Source: Nonlabens sp. Ci31 (GTDB lineage Bacteria; Bacteroidota; Bacteroidia; Flavobacteriales; Flavobacteriaceae). From it: a stretch of 64,000 bases of DNA. The stretch spans positions 2,408,501-2,472,500 of the forward strand of contig NZ_CP043633.1 of the NCBI RefSeq assembly GCF_012974865.1, in the 5' to 3' direction. The first letter of the stretch is position 1, and every line of letters starts with the position of its first letter. Below, piece after piece: positions 1 through 9,392 of this stretch. The notes beneath the pieces are model-generated. The model made no database searches, was not told the origin of the DNA, and saw nothing but the letters and a program-made list of their open reading frames with translations. Position numbers and translations under genes: made by a program.

Positions 1-404
1 ACGATGTGTTGCAAAACGTTTTTATCAAGATATTCAAAGGAGTGAAAAACTTTAAAGGCGATAGTAAACTGTCTACATGGATGTTTAGAATTGCATATAA
101 TGAAAGTGTCACCTTTCTCAATAATAAAGCTAAAAGACTGCAGCTATCCTCTCAAGAATTACAAGATCATTTAACTGATAAGTTAGAAGCTGATGTGTAT
201 TTTACTAGTGATGAAATTCAGCTTGCTTTGAAAAAGGCATTAGCACAATTACCAGAAAGACAGCGAGAGGTTTTTAACCTTAGATACTACGACGATCTTA
301 AATTCAAGATCATTGCACAACTATTAGACTTAAGTGAAGGAGCTGTAAAAAGCACCTATCACATAGCAGCAAAAAAAGTAGAGCAATTTATTAAAGAAGA
401 TTAA
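1..404 (+). CDS. RNA polymerase ECF-type sigma factor (5' end outside window)
   Basis: The reading frame is open to the window edge, so the beginning of the gene (region 2 start) is missing; the GTG at 6 is an internal valine, not a start. Visible are the end of sigma region 2 (core binding and -10 recognition, with FKGDSKLSTWMFRIAYN) and a complete region 4 helix-turn-helix near residues 80-125 (LPERQREVFNLRYYDDL, then LSEGAVKS). The linker is short, as in ECF sigma factors. It is followed after 30 bp by a one-TM protein and a Spy-like periplasmic protein, the usual sigma/anti-sigma/envelope-sensor order. An envelope-stress role is inferred from this context. Confidence 0.9.
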   Translation, partial: DVLQNVFIKIFKGVKNFKGDSKLSTWMFRIAYNESVTFLNNKAKRLQLSSQELQDHLTDKLEADVYFTSDEIQLALKKALAQLPERQREVFNLRYYDDLKFKIIAQLLDLSEGAVKSTYHIAAKKVEQFIKED

Positions 405-434
405 ACTAAGTGACTTTATAAGAGTCATAACAAT

Positions 435-941
435 ATGAAAAAGAATAGCATACATACTCAAGCAGGTTTTAAAGTTCCCTGCGGTTACTTTGATCAACTT
501 ACTGATCGTGTGTTGGAAAATACCCAGGATCAAGAATTACAAGATCATGCTGGTTTTAAAATGCCAGAGGATTATCTCGTGTCTTTAGAAGATCGAGTAA
601 TGAGTAGGTTAGGACAGGAAACAAGAGTGATACCGTTGCCAGTTTCTAAGACAAAACAATGGCTTTATCCAGCTCTTGCCATGGCAGCTTTATTTATTGG
701 TTTTATAACTATAAATGGATTATTTACCCAGGACAAGGTTACTTTTGCAGATCTAGAAGACCAAGAAATTACCGACTTCTTAGTAGATGTTGATTTTATG
801 CAAGACGAGGAGTCTGTCGCATTACTTTTTGCTGACAATACTATTTTGAAGGAAATAGAAATGGAAGAGAATATAACAGATAAGGAGCTTTTTGACTACC
901 TCATGGAAGACGCTTCTTTGAATCAAATAATCATAGAATGA
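435..941 (+). CDS. Single-pass membrane protein, putative anti-sigma factor
   Basis: 168 aa with one clear transmembrane segment at about residues 76-96, a basic soluble N-terminal part and an acidic C-terminal part. The N-terminal half holds an internal duplication: GFKVPCGYFDQLTDRV (about 11-26) and GFKMPEDYLVSLEDRV (about 40-55). No zinc-finger (ZAS) motif is seen. The position between an ECF sigma gene and a Spy-like gene, overlapping the latter by 4 bp (ATGA), suggests it restrains the sigma factor. That role is inference; the sequence itself shows only the topology and the repeat. Confidence 0.7.
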   Translation: MKKNSIHTQAGFKVPCGYFDQLTDRVLENTQDQELQDHAGFKMPEDYLVSLEDRVMSRLGQETRVIPLPVSKTKQWLYPALAMAALFIGFITINGLFTQDKVTFADLEDQEITDFLVDVDFMQDEESVALLFADNTILKEIEMEENITDKELFDYLMEDASLNQIIIE

Positions 942-1411
942 AATATATATATATAATCTTATTTACCACATTGTGCTCGATAGGCATGAATGCGCAAAAT
1001 TCAGATAATACAGACCGTCAGGATCGTAAAGAAGAGATGAGAGACCGCATTAAAGCGCTCTCCATTGCTCATATAACTAAGGAATTAAACCTTAGCTCTC
1101 AAGAAGCTGAAAAATTTTGGCCATTATACAATAAGGTAAAAGAGGAGCACCATAGACTAGAGAAGGATAAGAAAAGGCTTATGAAGAAGCTAGAAAGTGA
1201 ATTTGAGACCATGAGCGAGAGTCAGGCGCTATCCTATGTGGATCAAATGGTAGCTCTAGATCAGAAAATAGTGGCAACTAATCTCGATTATAAACACGAG
1301 GAAATAATTAAAGTCATAGGTGCAAAGCGATTTCTTAAATTGAAAAAAGCCGAATTAGATTTCAGACGTAAGATGATTAAAGAATACCGAGACCGTAAAC
1401 GTAGAAATTAG
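938..1411 (+). CDS. Spy/CpxP-like periplasmic sensor protein
   Basis: 157 aa with a signal peptide ending at MNA|Q (about residue 19), followed by a very charged, entirely helical mature protein. It contains the motif LNLSSQEAEKFWPLYNK, which resembles the LTxxQ region of Spy/CpxP-type and heavy-metal-sensor-like periplasmic proteins. It is translationally coupled to the upstream membrane protein through an ATGA overlap and is the last gene of the sigma operon; a strong hairpin terminator follows at 1437. The likely role is sensing or buffering envelope damage and signalling to the anti-sigma protein; this is inferred from family and context. Confidence 0.7.
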   Translation: MKYIYIILFTTLCSIGMNAQNSDNTDRQDRKEEMRDRIKALSIAHITKELNLSSQEAEKFWPLYNKVKEEHHRLEKDKKRLMKKLESEFETMSESQALSYVDQMVALDQKIVATNLDYKHEEIIKVIGAKRFLKLKKAELDFRRKMIKEYRDRKRRN

Positions 1412-1436
1412 CCAGGTTTTATCGAATAGGTCTATT

Positions 1437-1466
1437 CCCTTTCTGTTATTTCAGAAAGGGTTTTTT
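1437..1466 (+). terminator. Intrinsic terminator of the sigma operon
   Basis: A 9-bp stem CCCTTTCTG / CAGAAAGGG with a short loop is followed directly by six T. It lies 26 bp after the Spy-like gene. Confidence 0.85.
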
Positions 1467-1532
1467 ATTTTATCACTTCTAGTTTTGATTAAAAACTACA
1501 AGTGCCTATTTTTAACCCATAAAATTACTATC

Positions 1533-1871
1533 ATGAAAAAAATACTGCTTATCCTTTCTATCGTATTGTTTGCGTGTTGCAAACAAACTCCTTCAGAAGC
1601 TACAACAGCTGCTGGTGATCCCATAACGAGTAGTGACATCTACAAAAAGTATGTGATCGCATATAATGACTATGCATCATGTAAGATGGAGCGTCCACAG
1701 CTTACTACAGATTTTATGGACCAAAAAATCACTCAAGAAGAATTTGCGGCTGCTTTAGAGCGCAACAATAAAACCTGTAATGTCAAAAAGGAAATCTTTA
1801 ATAAATACTATCAATTACTAGAAGCCGAATTTGAGAAAGCTGCGGTAGCTCATAAAATTATGGAAGAATAG
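1533..1871 (+). CDS. Small hypothetical lipoprotein
   Basis: About 112 aa from the ATG at 1533, chosen because MKKILLILSIVLFACC is a classical lipoprotein signal with cysteine at about residue 15; the open frame extends to 1485 but that part is not signal-like. The mature protein is charged and helical, with three further cysteines (in the SCK, KTCN and CC contexts). No family is recognised. It stands alone after a terminator and converges with the DUF4230 gene, whose stop codon begins at the very next base. Confidence 0.7.
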   Translation: MKKILLILSIVLFACCKQTPSEATTAAGDPITSSDIYKKYVIAYNDYASCKMERPQLTTDFMDQKITQEEFAAALERNNKTCNVKKEIFNKYYQLLEAEFEKAAVAHKIMEE

Positions 1872-2495
1872 TTAGAACAAGATGCTGTCCATCTCTTTGG
1901 TGCTGTTGATCTCTGCCTTTTTATAGTTGAGTTTCCAGCCCAAAGAATTACTGATTATATAAAGACTGCTCAATTCAGATAGTAACCTGTTTTGAGCATT
2001 TTTCATAACAGCATCTTTTTCAATCTCTTGTTTAAGATCTGTCTTTACCTTTCTTGTTATAGTATTATAGTCTTTACCTTCAAACCTGTTGAGCAAGCCG
2101 TTATCCATTTGATAGAAGGTGAGATTGGGATCTATAATCATTTCTGGTTTTGGAATATACTTGATGATGATTGTTTTGTCAGGCGCATTGATTTCATATT
2201 TCAATTTTTTCAAATCATAGGATATTTGAGCTCTTGCATTGGAAATAATTAAGGCTGTTTTTTGACTCTGGAAAAAATCCCAGCCGTAGGATTTTGTATT
2301 CTCATAATTGTAAACTTTAGCATACTTCATCTCTGTCACCACAAGCTTGCTCACGTTGTTGATCTCTTTTTCAATCAGTGCAGTTTCAGCAATAAGCTGC
2401 TCTTTATCTCTATTTCTTTCTAATAAACTAGAAACAAAATAAAAAACACTAACGGCTATAAATCCGCTAATAACGTATTTAAAAATAGTTTTCAT
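1872..2495 (-). CDS. DUF4230 family membrane-anchored protein
   Basis: 207 aa with an N-terminal anchor at about residues 5-23 and a soluble alpha/beta domain with the features I associate with DUF4230: the early VVTEMKYAKV segment, the middle DKTIIIKYIPKPEM and the C-terminal AQNRLLSEL. It starts directly where the upstream GSCFA gene ends, so the two are surely co-transcribed. The molecular function of the family is unknown. The protein is expected to face the periplasm or outside, anchored in the inner membrane. Confidence 0.75.
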   Translation of the reverse strand: MKTIFKYVISGFIAVSVFYFVSSLLERNRDKEQLIAETALIEKEINNVSKLVVTEMKYAKVYNYENTKSYGWDFFQSQKTALIISNARAQISYDLKKLKYEINAPDKTIIIKYIPKPEMIIDPNLTFYQMDNGLLNRFEGKDYNTITRKVKTDLKQEIEKDAVMKNAQNRLLSELSSLYIISNSLGWKLNYKKAEINSTKEMDSILF

Positions 2496-3413
2496 TTAGA
2501 GTTTTATTTGAGGATATTGAGAATTTAATTGTTCTTTCATTTTTGCTAACTGCTGTTGGTGAAGTTCCAGATCGGTTGCTTTGTGTTGCGACAGTTTTCG
2601 ATACTTCTCTACTGCTTTTTGTGGAGTTAAGGTGTTGGTGTTGATACCGCTTTCGCAAAAGCGAGACCATATAAAATCAATACCCAATTCATTGAGATGT
2701 ACCATGTCACGAGCATAGAATCGATAATCTCTCAACTCATCCATCGCAATTTCGTATGCAGGAAAATAACTGGCAAAAGTGCTCTCCACATGTATTTGAA
2801 TAGCTTCATGAAGTCTAGCTTTGCTGCGTTGATTTTCCATAAACCCATCCTTTAAATGACGCACAGGCGATAGGGTATAGGTAATGGCAATTTCCTTATT
2901 CCAGGTGGTGACCAATTCATAGATACGTTTCAAATCATTCTGGATGACATCAATAGAAAGCAACTCTTTGCGGAATAATTGCTGAGGTTGTTTATGACAG
3001 TTGGCCACGATCATGTCTTTCTCCACATGCCTATAAATCCAAGAAGTCCCTAAGGTAATAAATAAATGAGTAGCTTTTTTCAATGATTCTCTTAGGTTTT
3101 GTAAAGCAGTATTGAGGTTAAATACTAACTTTTCAGGATCTATAGAATTCAAATCAGAATGTACCAGATAGGAAAAATGATCGGTACAATCGGCCAAAGT
3201 AAAAGATTGATTTTTAATGGCGCGTTCCACAAGAATTCTCAGACTAGTAGAATTAAACACGATTCCAAACGGATTCACTGCTACATCAAAACCGTAGTAA
3301 GCTAACTTAGAACCTATATTTTCTGTAAAACAGCTGCCTAGTAAAACTACTTTAGAATGGTGATCTATAGGAACTGGCAAATTAGAAATAGGAACAGGTG
3401 TGGAGAGTTTCAT
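2496..3413 (-). CDS. GSCFA domain-containing protein (SGNH-like hydrolase fold)
   Basis: 305 aa. The family signature GSCF is at about residues 27-30 (LLGSCFTENIGSKLAYYGF), followed by VNPFGIVFNS; further on come LGTSWIYR and a C-terminal ARDMVHLNELGIDFIW resembling the DxxH block of SGNH esterases. Proteins of this family are presumed acyl-ester hydrolases; the substrate is unknown. No signal peptide is seen. A one-mismatch copy of the 16-bp palindrome lies in the C-terminal part at 2648. It forms an operon with the DUF4230 gene downstream. Confidence 0.88.
   Translation of the reverse strand: MKLSTPVPISNLPVPIDHHSKVVLLGSCFTENIGSKLAYYGFDVAVNPFGIVFNSTSLRILVERAIKNQSFTLADCTDHFSYLVHSDLNSIDPEKLVFNLNTALQNLRESLKKATHLFITLGTSWIYRHVEKDMIVANCHKQPQQLFRKELLSIDVIQNDLKRIYELVTTWNKEIAITYTLSPVRHLKDGFMENQRSKARLHEAIQIHVESTFASYFPAYEIAMDELRDYRFYARDMVHLNELGIDFIWSRFCESGINTNTLTPQKAVEKYRKLSQHKATDLELHQQQLAKMKEQLNSQYPQIKL
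2648..2663. repeat. 16-bp palindrome copy, 1 mismatch (in GSCFA gene)
   Basis: CGCTTTCGCAAAAGCG, differing from CGCTTTCGCGAAAGCG by one base. Inside the coding sequence. Confidence 0.7.
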
Positions 3414-3657
3414 TTTAGACAGTGTTGTTAGATTTCAAAGGTACGATCTTACTTTTTTAAACTTAAAAGTAAATGAAATTCCAGAACGAGTTATCACTGC
3501 ATTGGCTATCAAGAATAATTGTTATAAATAATTCCTAATAAATACCTAGCTTGTTCTAAACTTATTATCTTGAGCTAGATACAGTTCAATTCAATTGAGC
3601 CGTTGTTTGACAATAATATTGAAAAAATAAAAAGTAACGACTTAATTTTAGCCGTAA

Positions 3658-4491
3658 ATGGAAAATAAAGAAGTAGACGAAGCTATAGAGCATAAGTCTC
3701 AAAAGGAAGTGATAGAAGACCAAGACGATATTCTTGTAAAACAAATGTGCGAGGGACTTGATACCTATCGTAAAAACAGATTTTCTACATTTCTAAGTAG
3801 TTTTATGGCAGGTCTAGAAATTGGTTTCACTTTTTTGTTGGTAGCTATTGTCTATACCTTGTTTGAAGGTCAAATAGAAAATAGGTATATACCCTATGTC
3901 GCTTCATTTGTTTATCCTTTTGGTTTTATTTTAGTGGTTTTAGGGAAATCAGTATTGTTCACGGAGCAAACCTCTTTGTTATCCTTGCCTGTAATAAGTG
4001 GTAAAAAAACAATAGGTGAATTAATGTCTCTATGGGGAATTGTTATCTTGGGTAATCTGGTAGGGGGGTATCTTATAGGAGCTTCCGTAGTTTGGATCGG
4101 CCCCAAATTGGGAGTTATATCTTATCAAGGAATTGAGAACTTAGCTGCTCATGTAAACCATTACTCAAGAGATATTATTTTTGTAAGTTCTGTTTTAGCA
4201 GGGTGGTTGATGGCACTTTTATCATGGATCATCACCTCTACGGAAAGGGCGTCAGGTAAGATCATGATTATCTATATGATCACCTTTATTATAGCGATAG
4301 CCGGCCTTCATCACAGTATAGTTGGAAACATTGAAGTCTTTGCTGGCTTTTTAACATCTGATAAAATTAGCTTTGTGGATTACCTCACTTTTCAATTCAC
4401 TTCATTAGTTGGTAACGCGGTCGGTGGTGTTGTATTTGTTGCAATTCTTAAATATGGAGCTTTTCTTGCTAATAATAGCACAGTGAAGTAA
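3658..4491 (+). CDS. Formate/nitrite transporter (FNT) family channel
   Basis: 277 aa with about six transmembrane segments after a charged cytoplasmic N-terminus of about 45 residues. FNT features are visible: FLSSFMAGLEIGF near TM1, FVYPFGFILVVLGKSVLFTEQT (P and F/T-rich loop), GNLVGGYLIGA, and the segment IAGLHHSIVGNIEVF carrying the pore histidine. FNT proteins conduct small monovalent acids such as formate, nitrite or hydrosulfide. The substrate here cannot be told. It stands alone, with a 244-bp intergenic region upstream shared with the divergent GSCFA operon. Confidence 0.88.
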   Translation: MENKEVDEAIEHKSQKEVIEDQDDILVKQMCEGLDTYRKNRFSTFLSSFMAGLEIGFTFLLVAIVYTLFEGQIENRYIPYVASFVYPFGFILVVLGKSVLFTEQTSLLSLPVISGKKTIGELMSLWGIVILGNLVGGYLIGASVVWIGPKLGVISYQGIENLAAHVNHYSRDIIFVSSVLAGWLMALLSWIITSTERASGKIMIIYMITFIIAIAGLHHSIVGNIEVFAGFLTSDKISFVDYLTFQFTSLVGNAVGGVVFVAILKYGAFLANNSTVK

Positions 4492-4563
4492 TCTACTTTT
4501 AATAAAGTGGAGCTAGGTAAATATTAGGAAGCAAAAAGTACGTCAATAGATTGATCCCAAAAC

Positions 4564-4642
4564 TTTTGTCATTCCAGAAAATTTCAGAGAATGAGATTTG
4601 AATTAAAAAAAAGAGTGAGAACTGACATTTATCTGGAATCCA
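4564..4642. repeat. 79-bp direct repeat, copy 1
   Basis: Identical to 4787-4865 by eye. The unit begins near GTCATTCCAGA and ends with TCTGGAATCC, so its ends are inverted repeats (ATTCCAGA/TCTGGAAT), a REP- or MITE-like design. It lies in the 423-bp region between the FNT gene and alaS; no gene is seen there. Confidence 0.85.
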
Positions 4643-4786
4643 TTACAGATCGAAATCAATAAAATAACTGAGAATACTTATTGGATACTGAACAAATTTG
4701 CGTTTCAACATTTTCGATCATTTTAAATTTGAATCACGCCAATTTTCCAACACGACAGATCACATGAGCAGATTCTTTCCACAACT

Positions 4787-4865
4787 TTTTGTCATTCCAG
4801 AAAATTTCAGAGAATGAGATTTGAATTAAAAAAAAGAGTGAGAACTGACATTTATCTGGAATCCA
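4787..4865. repeat. 79-bp direct repeat, copy 2
   Basis: Second copy of the unit at 4564-4642, in the same orientation, with about 144 bp of unrelated sequence between. Fifty bases upstream of the alaS stop codon. Confidence 0.85.
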
Positions 4866-4914
4866 CAATGTATCGAGATTTTTAAATAAACTGATACTAC
4901 GTAACCAAATCAAA

Positions 4915-7536
4915 TTAAATCATTTCTTTCGCTGCCACTAGCGCCGTATCAATTCCAGCAGGATTCTTACCACCAGCAGTAGCAAAATGTGCTTGGCCAC
5001 CGCCACCTCCTTGAATGTGTTTTCCTAATTCTTGCACTATTTTACCAGCATCGAGACCCTTGTCTTCAATAATATCTTTACTTAGAATGACGGTAAGGGT
5101 TGCTTTATCACCATTATCTGCTCCTATGATTAAGAAAAGGTTCTCCATTTCTTTTTCAATGTCAAAGGCAAGTTCCTTTACTGATTTAGCATCAAGATCG
5201 GTTTTTGTAGCGATAAAGTTGACTCCGTTAATACTTGTTGCACTGGCTATTAAATCGCCTTTTAAGTTTCCAGCTTTAGCTTTAAGTAATTGCTCGATTT
5301 CTTTTTTCAAAGAAGCATTTTCATCTTGAAGCACAGCAATAGATTCTGCTGGATTTTTTGTTGGGTTCTTTAAGATGCTTTTGATCTCTTCAAATTTTTT
5401 CGATTGTTCTGTAAAGAAATCTTTAACTGCATCGCTAGAAATAGCTTCTATACGGCGTATTCCAGAGGCAACGGCACTTTCACTAGTGATTTTAAAATGC
5501 CAGATGTCTGCGGTGTTGTTTACATGAGTACCGCCACAAAGTTCCTGACTTTCACCAAATTTGATCGTACGCACCACATCGCCATATTTCTCACCAAACA
5601 ATCCTATCGCCCCTTCTTCCATAGCTTGGTCATAGGTGTTGCTGCGATTCTCTTCTAAGGGTAATTGTTCTCTAATACGGGCGTTTACAAAGTTTTCTAT
5701 TTCGGCCAATTCTTCAGCACTTACTTTAGAAAAATGCGAAAAGTCAAAACGTAAGCTAGCACTGCGTACCATAGAACCTTTTTGCTCTACGTGAGTTCCT
5801 AAAATCTTACGCAAGGCCTGATGAAGCAAGTGAGTAGCCGTGTGATTTGAGGCAGTACGCGCACGCTGATTCACATCCACAGTAACTTTAAACGCGCCGT
5901 TTATTTCATTAGGCAAGTTTTTAGTCAGGTGAACGGTTTGGCCGTTTTCTTTTTTGGTATCGATGATGTAAACCGTATCGCCACTTGTATTTTCTAGGTA
6001 TCCTTTATCACCTGTCTGTCCACCACTTTCTCCATAAAAAGGCGTCATGTTAAAAACTAATTGGTATAACTCGCCATCTTTTTTACTTATGACTTTGCGG
6101 TATTTAGAAATACGCACATTTGCTGTAAGTCTATCGTAGCCTATAAATTCCTGTGTATCATCTTCTTTTAAAACGGTCCAGTCGCTTGTTTCTGTAGCAC
6201 TTGCCTCACGAGATCCGTCCTGCTGTTTTTTAAGCGCTAAAGCAAATCCTTCTTCATCCATTTCCAGACCTTGCTCACTTAAAATTAATCGAGTCAGTTC
6301 TTTTGGAAAACCATACGTATCATTAAGTTCAAAAGCTTTTTTACCATCCAGAGTTTTAGAACTTTCTTTTTTCATGCTGCCTATCATAGAGTCGAGTAGT
6401 GCCAGCCCATTTTCTAAAGTTCGCAAGAAAGAAGCTTCTTCTTCTTTGATGACATTAAGAATCAGGTTCTTTTGAGCTTTAAGCTCGGGAAAGGCATCTC
6501 CCATTTGCTTAGAAAGGGTGTTCACTAATTGGTAGATAAACGGCTCTTTTTTATTCAAATAAGTAAATCCATAACGTATCGCACGACGCAAGATCATACG
6601 TATCACATAACCAGCGCCAGTATTAGACGGCAGCTGACCATCGGCAATGGAGAAAGAAACTGCTCTTACGTGATCTGCAATAACTCTAATGGCTATGTCT
6701 TCTTGGGTAGTTTTACCATAAGAATGACCCGTTATGGTTTCTATTTCTCTAATTAAAGGAGTAAAAACATCTGTATCGTAGTTGGATTGTACGTTTTGTA
6801 ATACCATAGCAAGGCGTTCAAAACCCATTCCTGTATCCACGTGTTGATTAGGCAGGTTTTTTAAAGAACCGTTTGCCATGCGGTTGTATTGTATAAAGAC
6901 CAGGTTCCAGATTTCTACTACTTGTGGATGGTCCATATTGACAAGAGAAGCACCATCTACTTTTGCCTTTTCTTCTTCGCTTCTTATATCTACATGAATT
7001 TCAGAACAGGGTCCACAAGGTCCTTGTGCGCCCATTTCCCAGAAATTATCTGCTTTGTTACCATTGAGGATGCGGTCCTCTGCAATGAACCCTTTCCACA
7101 AGTCGTAGGCTTCTGAATCCCGATCGAGGTTTTCACTTTTGTCACCTTCAAAAATAGTTACATAAAGACAGTCCTTATCAATGTTGTACACTTCGGTGAG
7201 TAATTCCCAGGCCCATGAAATAGCTTCTTTCTTAAAATAATCCCCAAAACTCCAATTCCCCAACATTTCAAACATGGTATGGTGGTAGGTATCTACACCT
7301 ACTTCTTCCAGGTCATTGTGTTTACCGCTTACCCGTAAACATTTCTGAGAATCGGTAACACGGTTGTTTTTAGGATCAGAATTCCCTAAAAAATATTCCT
7401 TAAACTGGTTCATTCCTGCATTAGTGAACATCAGGGTAGGATCATTTTTGATCACCATAGGGGCACTAGGAACAATTTGGTGTTTTTTATTTTCAAAAAA
7501 CTCAAGGAAGGTTTGGCGTATTTGTTTTGACTTCAT
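4915..7536 (-). CDS. alaS: Alanyl-tRNA synthetase
   Basis: 873 aa, full length for bacterial AlaRS. It charges tRNA-Ala with alanine in the cytoplasm. The class II catalytic core is N-terminal (motif 2 region [23 protein letters not shown]), the editing domain shows HTATHLLH and CGGTH zinc ligands (about residues 570 and 670), and the C-terminal C-Ala domain ends with the [14 protein letters not shown] glycine-rich motif. The start ATG at 7536 gives the usual [15 protein letters not shown] beginning. Transcribed alone; divergent from the M23 peptidase. Confidence 0.98.
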   Translation of the reverse strand: MKSKQIRQTFLEFFENKKHQIVPSAPMVIKNDPTLMFTNAGMNQFKEYFLGNSDPKNNRVTDSQKCLRVSGKHNDLEEVGVDTYHHTMFEMLGNWSFGDYFKKEAISWAWELLTEVYNIDKDCLYVTIFEGDKSENLDRDSEAYDLWKGFIAEDRILNGNKADNFWEMGAQGPCGPCSEIHVDIRSEEEKAKVDGASLVNMDHPQVVEIWNLVFIQYNRMANGSLKNLPNQHVDTGMGFERLAMVLQNVQSNYDTDVFTPLIREIETITGHSYGKTTQEDIAIRVIADHVRAVSFSIADGQLPSNTGAGYVIRMILRRAIRYGFTYLNKKEPFIYQLVNTLSKQMGDAFPELKAQKNLILNVIKEEEASFLRTLENGLALLDSMIGSMKKESSKTLDGKKAFELNDTYGFPKELTRLILSEQGLEMDEEGFALALKKQQDGSREASATETSDWTVLKEDDTQEFIGYDRLTANVRISKYRKVISKKDGELYQLVFNMTPFYGESGGQTGDKGYLENTSGDTVYIIDTKKENGQTVHLTKNLPNEINGAFKVTVDVNQRARTASNHTATHLLHQALRKILGTHVEQKGSMVRSASLRFDFSHFSKVSAEELAEIENFVNARIREQLPLEENRSNTYDQAMEEGAIGLFGEKYGDVVRTIKFGESQELCGGTHVNNTADIWHFKITSESAVASGIRRIEAISSDAVKDFFTEQSKKFEEIKSILKNPTKNPAESIAVLQDENASLKKEIEQLLKAKAGNLKGDLIASATSINGVNFIATKTDLDAKSVKELAFDIEKEMENLFLIIGADNGDKATLTVILSKDIIEDKGLDAGKIVQELGKHIQGGGGGQAHFATAGGKNPAGIDTALVAAKEMI

Positions 7537-7604
7537 TCTAGCTGTAATAGCGGTTAATTCAATTTTCTTATTTTTGCTCTAGGTGATAAAATAGGTTAGA
7601 AGTT

Positions 7605-7620
7605 CGTTTTCGCGAAAGCG
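7605..7620. repeat. 16-bp palindrome copy, 1 mismatch (intergenic)
   Basis: CGTTTTCGCGAAAGCG in the alaS / M23 peptidase divergent intergenic region. Confidence 0.75.
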
Positions 7621-7690
7621 AAACAAACACTAACTTTTTTCTACTTATTTTTATATCCTAAGAGCGCACAAAAATAGCATAATAAAACAT

Positions 7691-8671
7691 ATGTCAAAGG
7701 TCAAGTATTACTACGATTCTGAAACTCTTTCTTACCGAAAGGTAGAGACCAAAAAAAGGAGGCTCTTTTTTAGGAGTTTACTGTTTTTGACAGTAAGTTT
7801 TTGTTTTGGATTGGTCTGTTTCTTTTTTGCAGACATGTTTTTAGTCTCGCCACAATTAAAGAAATCTCGTAGTAAAGCAGAGTATCTAGAGTTACAACTC
7901 GACGAAATGCGAGAAGATGTGACTCAATTATCCTCAGTGATTGAAAATGTTGAAGATCGCGATAACAACATCTATCGTATTTATTTTGATGCCAACCCTA
8001 TCCCTTCAGAGCAACGCCAGGCAGGTTTTGGTGGTGTGAACAGGTATATAGATTATGAAGGTGGCTATAGTGCAAAAAAGATTATTGAACTTAAGGAAGC
8101 CATCGATAAGCTTAAGAAAAGAACTGCGATACAATCAAAATCTCTAGATGAAATAGCTGCTCTTGCAGAAGATAAAGAGAAACTCCTTACTTCTATACCT
8201 GCGATACAGCCGGTACGTAATCAAGACCTTACACGTATGGCGAGTGGTTATGGTTACCGAACAGATCCTTTTAATAAAACCAGGAAATTTCATTACGGTA
8301 TGGACTTTACAGCCCCTCGCGGCACACCGGTATTTGCAACTGGTGATGGAGTTATCCTTCGTGCAGATGCTAATAGCTCGGGTTATGGAAATCATATAAG
8401 AATAGATCACGGATTTGGTTATATATCGTTATATGCTCATTTAAGATCAAGTAAACCTTATAATGTACGTCGAGGACAAAAGGTGAAACGAGGGGACATT
8501 ATAGGTTATGTAGGTAGTACAGGGAGGTCTCAGGGGCCGCATTTGCACTATGAAGTATTTAAAGATGAGGATCGCATCAATCCTATTAATTTCTATTACG
8601 GTAATTTAACACCACAAGAGTTTAATGCGCTATTAAAGAAATCTCAAATAGAAAATATTTCTTTAGATTAA
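7691..8671 (+). CDS. M23 family (LytM-like) peptidoglycan endopeptidase
   Basis: 326 aa. A basic cytoplasmic tail, one transmembrane segment at about 28-48, a coiled-coil stretch at about 55-80, then a C-terminal LytM domain from about residue 185 with the zinc ligands HYGMD and HLHYE and the core loop GYGNHIRIDHG. The protein is anchored in the inner membrane with its peptidase domain in the periplasm, where it should cut peptide cross-links of peptidoglycan. Complete catalytic ligands suggest it is active. It heads a small cluster with an 82-aa membrane protein and a MerR regulator, a gene order often seen in flavobacteria. Confidence 0.93.
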   Translation: MSKVKYYYDSETLSYRKVETKKRRLFFRSLLFLTVSFCFGLVCFFFADMFLVSPQLKKSRSKAEYLELQLDEMREDVTQLSSVIENVEDRDNNIYRIYFDANPIPSEQRQAGFGGVNRYIDYEGGYSAKKIIELKEAIDKLKKRTAIQSKSLDEIAALAEDKEKLLTSIPAIQPVRNQDLTRMASGYGYRTDPFNKTRKFHYGMDFTAPRGTPVFATGDGVILRADANSSGYGNHIRIDHGFGYISLYAHLRSSKPYNVRRGQKVKRGDIIGYVGSTGRSQGPHLHYEVFKDEDRINPINFYYGNLTPQEFNALLKKSQIENISLD

Positions 8672-8706
8672 TTTTAAAAATTAACTTTAAGGGCCATTTA
8701 ATTATT

Positions 8707-8955
8707 ATGAAAAATTTAATCGTTTATTATTGCTACATTTTAGTTCCCTTTGGAATACTGATTTGGTTGAGTAAAATGGAATGGATCAATCCTACTTTGT
8801 TTGTGGGATGTCTTTTGTTTTATGCTTTAGTCTATAGAACTTATACAGATGGTAAGAGGCTAGCTGCTAAAAAAGTTATTCCAGAAACAAAAATCTGGAA
8901 ACTGGTAATTCCAGGTACTCGCATCTATTACTTTAAGGAACTTTACCTCAAATAA
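8707..8955 (+). CDS. Small two-TM hypothetical membrane protein
   Basis: 82 aa with two predicted transmembrane segments (about 5-21 and 27-45) and a basic C-terminal tail. No family recognised. It sits 35 bp after the M23 peptidase and 18 bp before the MerR gene, so it is probably part of one transcript. Confidence 0.7.
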   Translation: MKNLIVYYCYILVPFGILIWLSKMEWINPTLFVGCLLFYALVYRTYTDGKRLAAKKVIPETKIWKLVIPGTRIYYFKELYLK

Positions 8956-8973
8956 CTTCACCTGTATCATATT

Positions 8974-9300
8974 ATGAACATAGAACTTCCAGAAAAACTA
9001 TATTACTCCATGGGAGAAGTAACTAAAGCCTTTCAAGTGAATGCCTCTTTGGTTCGTTTTTGGGAAAAAGAATTTGATGTATTGCAACCGAAGAAGAATT
9101 CGCGTGGTAACCGTAAATTCTCTAAGGATGATATTGAGAACCTAAAAACCATTTATCACTTGGTAAAAGAAAAAGGTTTTACACTAGACGGTGCTCAAGA
9201 TTATATGAAAAATCATAAAAGCGAGCTCCACACTTTTGATATCATTAGCAAGCTGGAGCATGTAAAGGCAGAGTTGCTTAAAATTAAAGCACAATTATAA
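8974..9300 (+). CDS. MerR family transcriptional regulator
   Basis: 108 aa. N-terminal MerR winged helix: YYSMGEVTKAFQVNASLVRFWEKEF, then the wing NSRGNRKFSKDDIENL, then a short dimerisation helix. There is no C-terminal ligand domain, so this is a minimal MerR, the type found beside M23 peptidases and sometimes near lipoprotein genes in Flavobacteriaceae. Target and signal are unknown. Confidence 0.9.
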   Translation: MNIELPEKLYYSMGEVTKAFQVNASLVRFWEKEFDVLQPKKNSRGNRKFSKDDIENLKTIYHLVKEKGFTLDGAQDYMKNHKSELHTFDIISKLEHVKAELLKIKAQL

Positions 9301-9346
9301 TTTTTCTAATACCAACTTAACTGCAGTGGCTTCTTTCTTAAATCAG

Positions 9347-9354
9347 TAGATTTG
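9347..9354 (+). promoter_or_regulatory. Possible -7 promoter box (TAGATTTG) of the polysaccharide operon
   Basis: Fits the Bacteroidota -7 consensus TAnnTTTG, 38 bp upstream of the ATG at 9393. A second match, TACATTTG, lies at 9379-9386, too close to the start unless the mRNA is nearly leaderless. No good -33 TTTG was found at the right distance. Confidence 0.4.
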
Positions 9355-9392
9355 CATTCATAAAAATGACCGATTAAATACATTTGCTTTTA

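Noticed and set aside
3606..3650. TTTG / TAATTTTA as promoter of the FNT gene
   Set aside because: Spacing of about 33 bp is too long and the -7 box lacks the final G.
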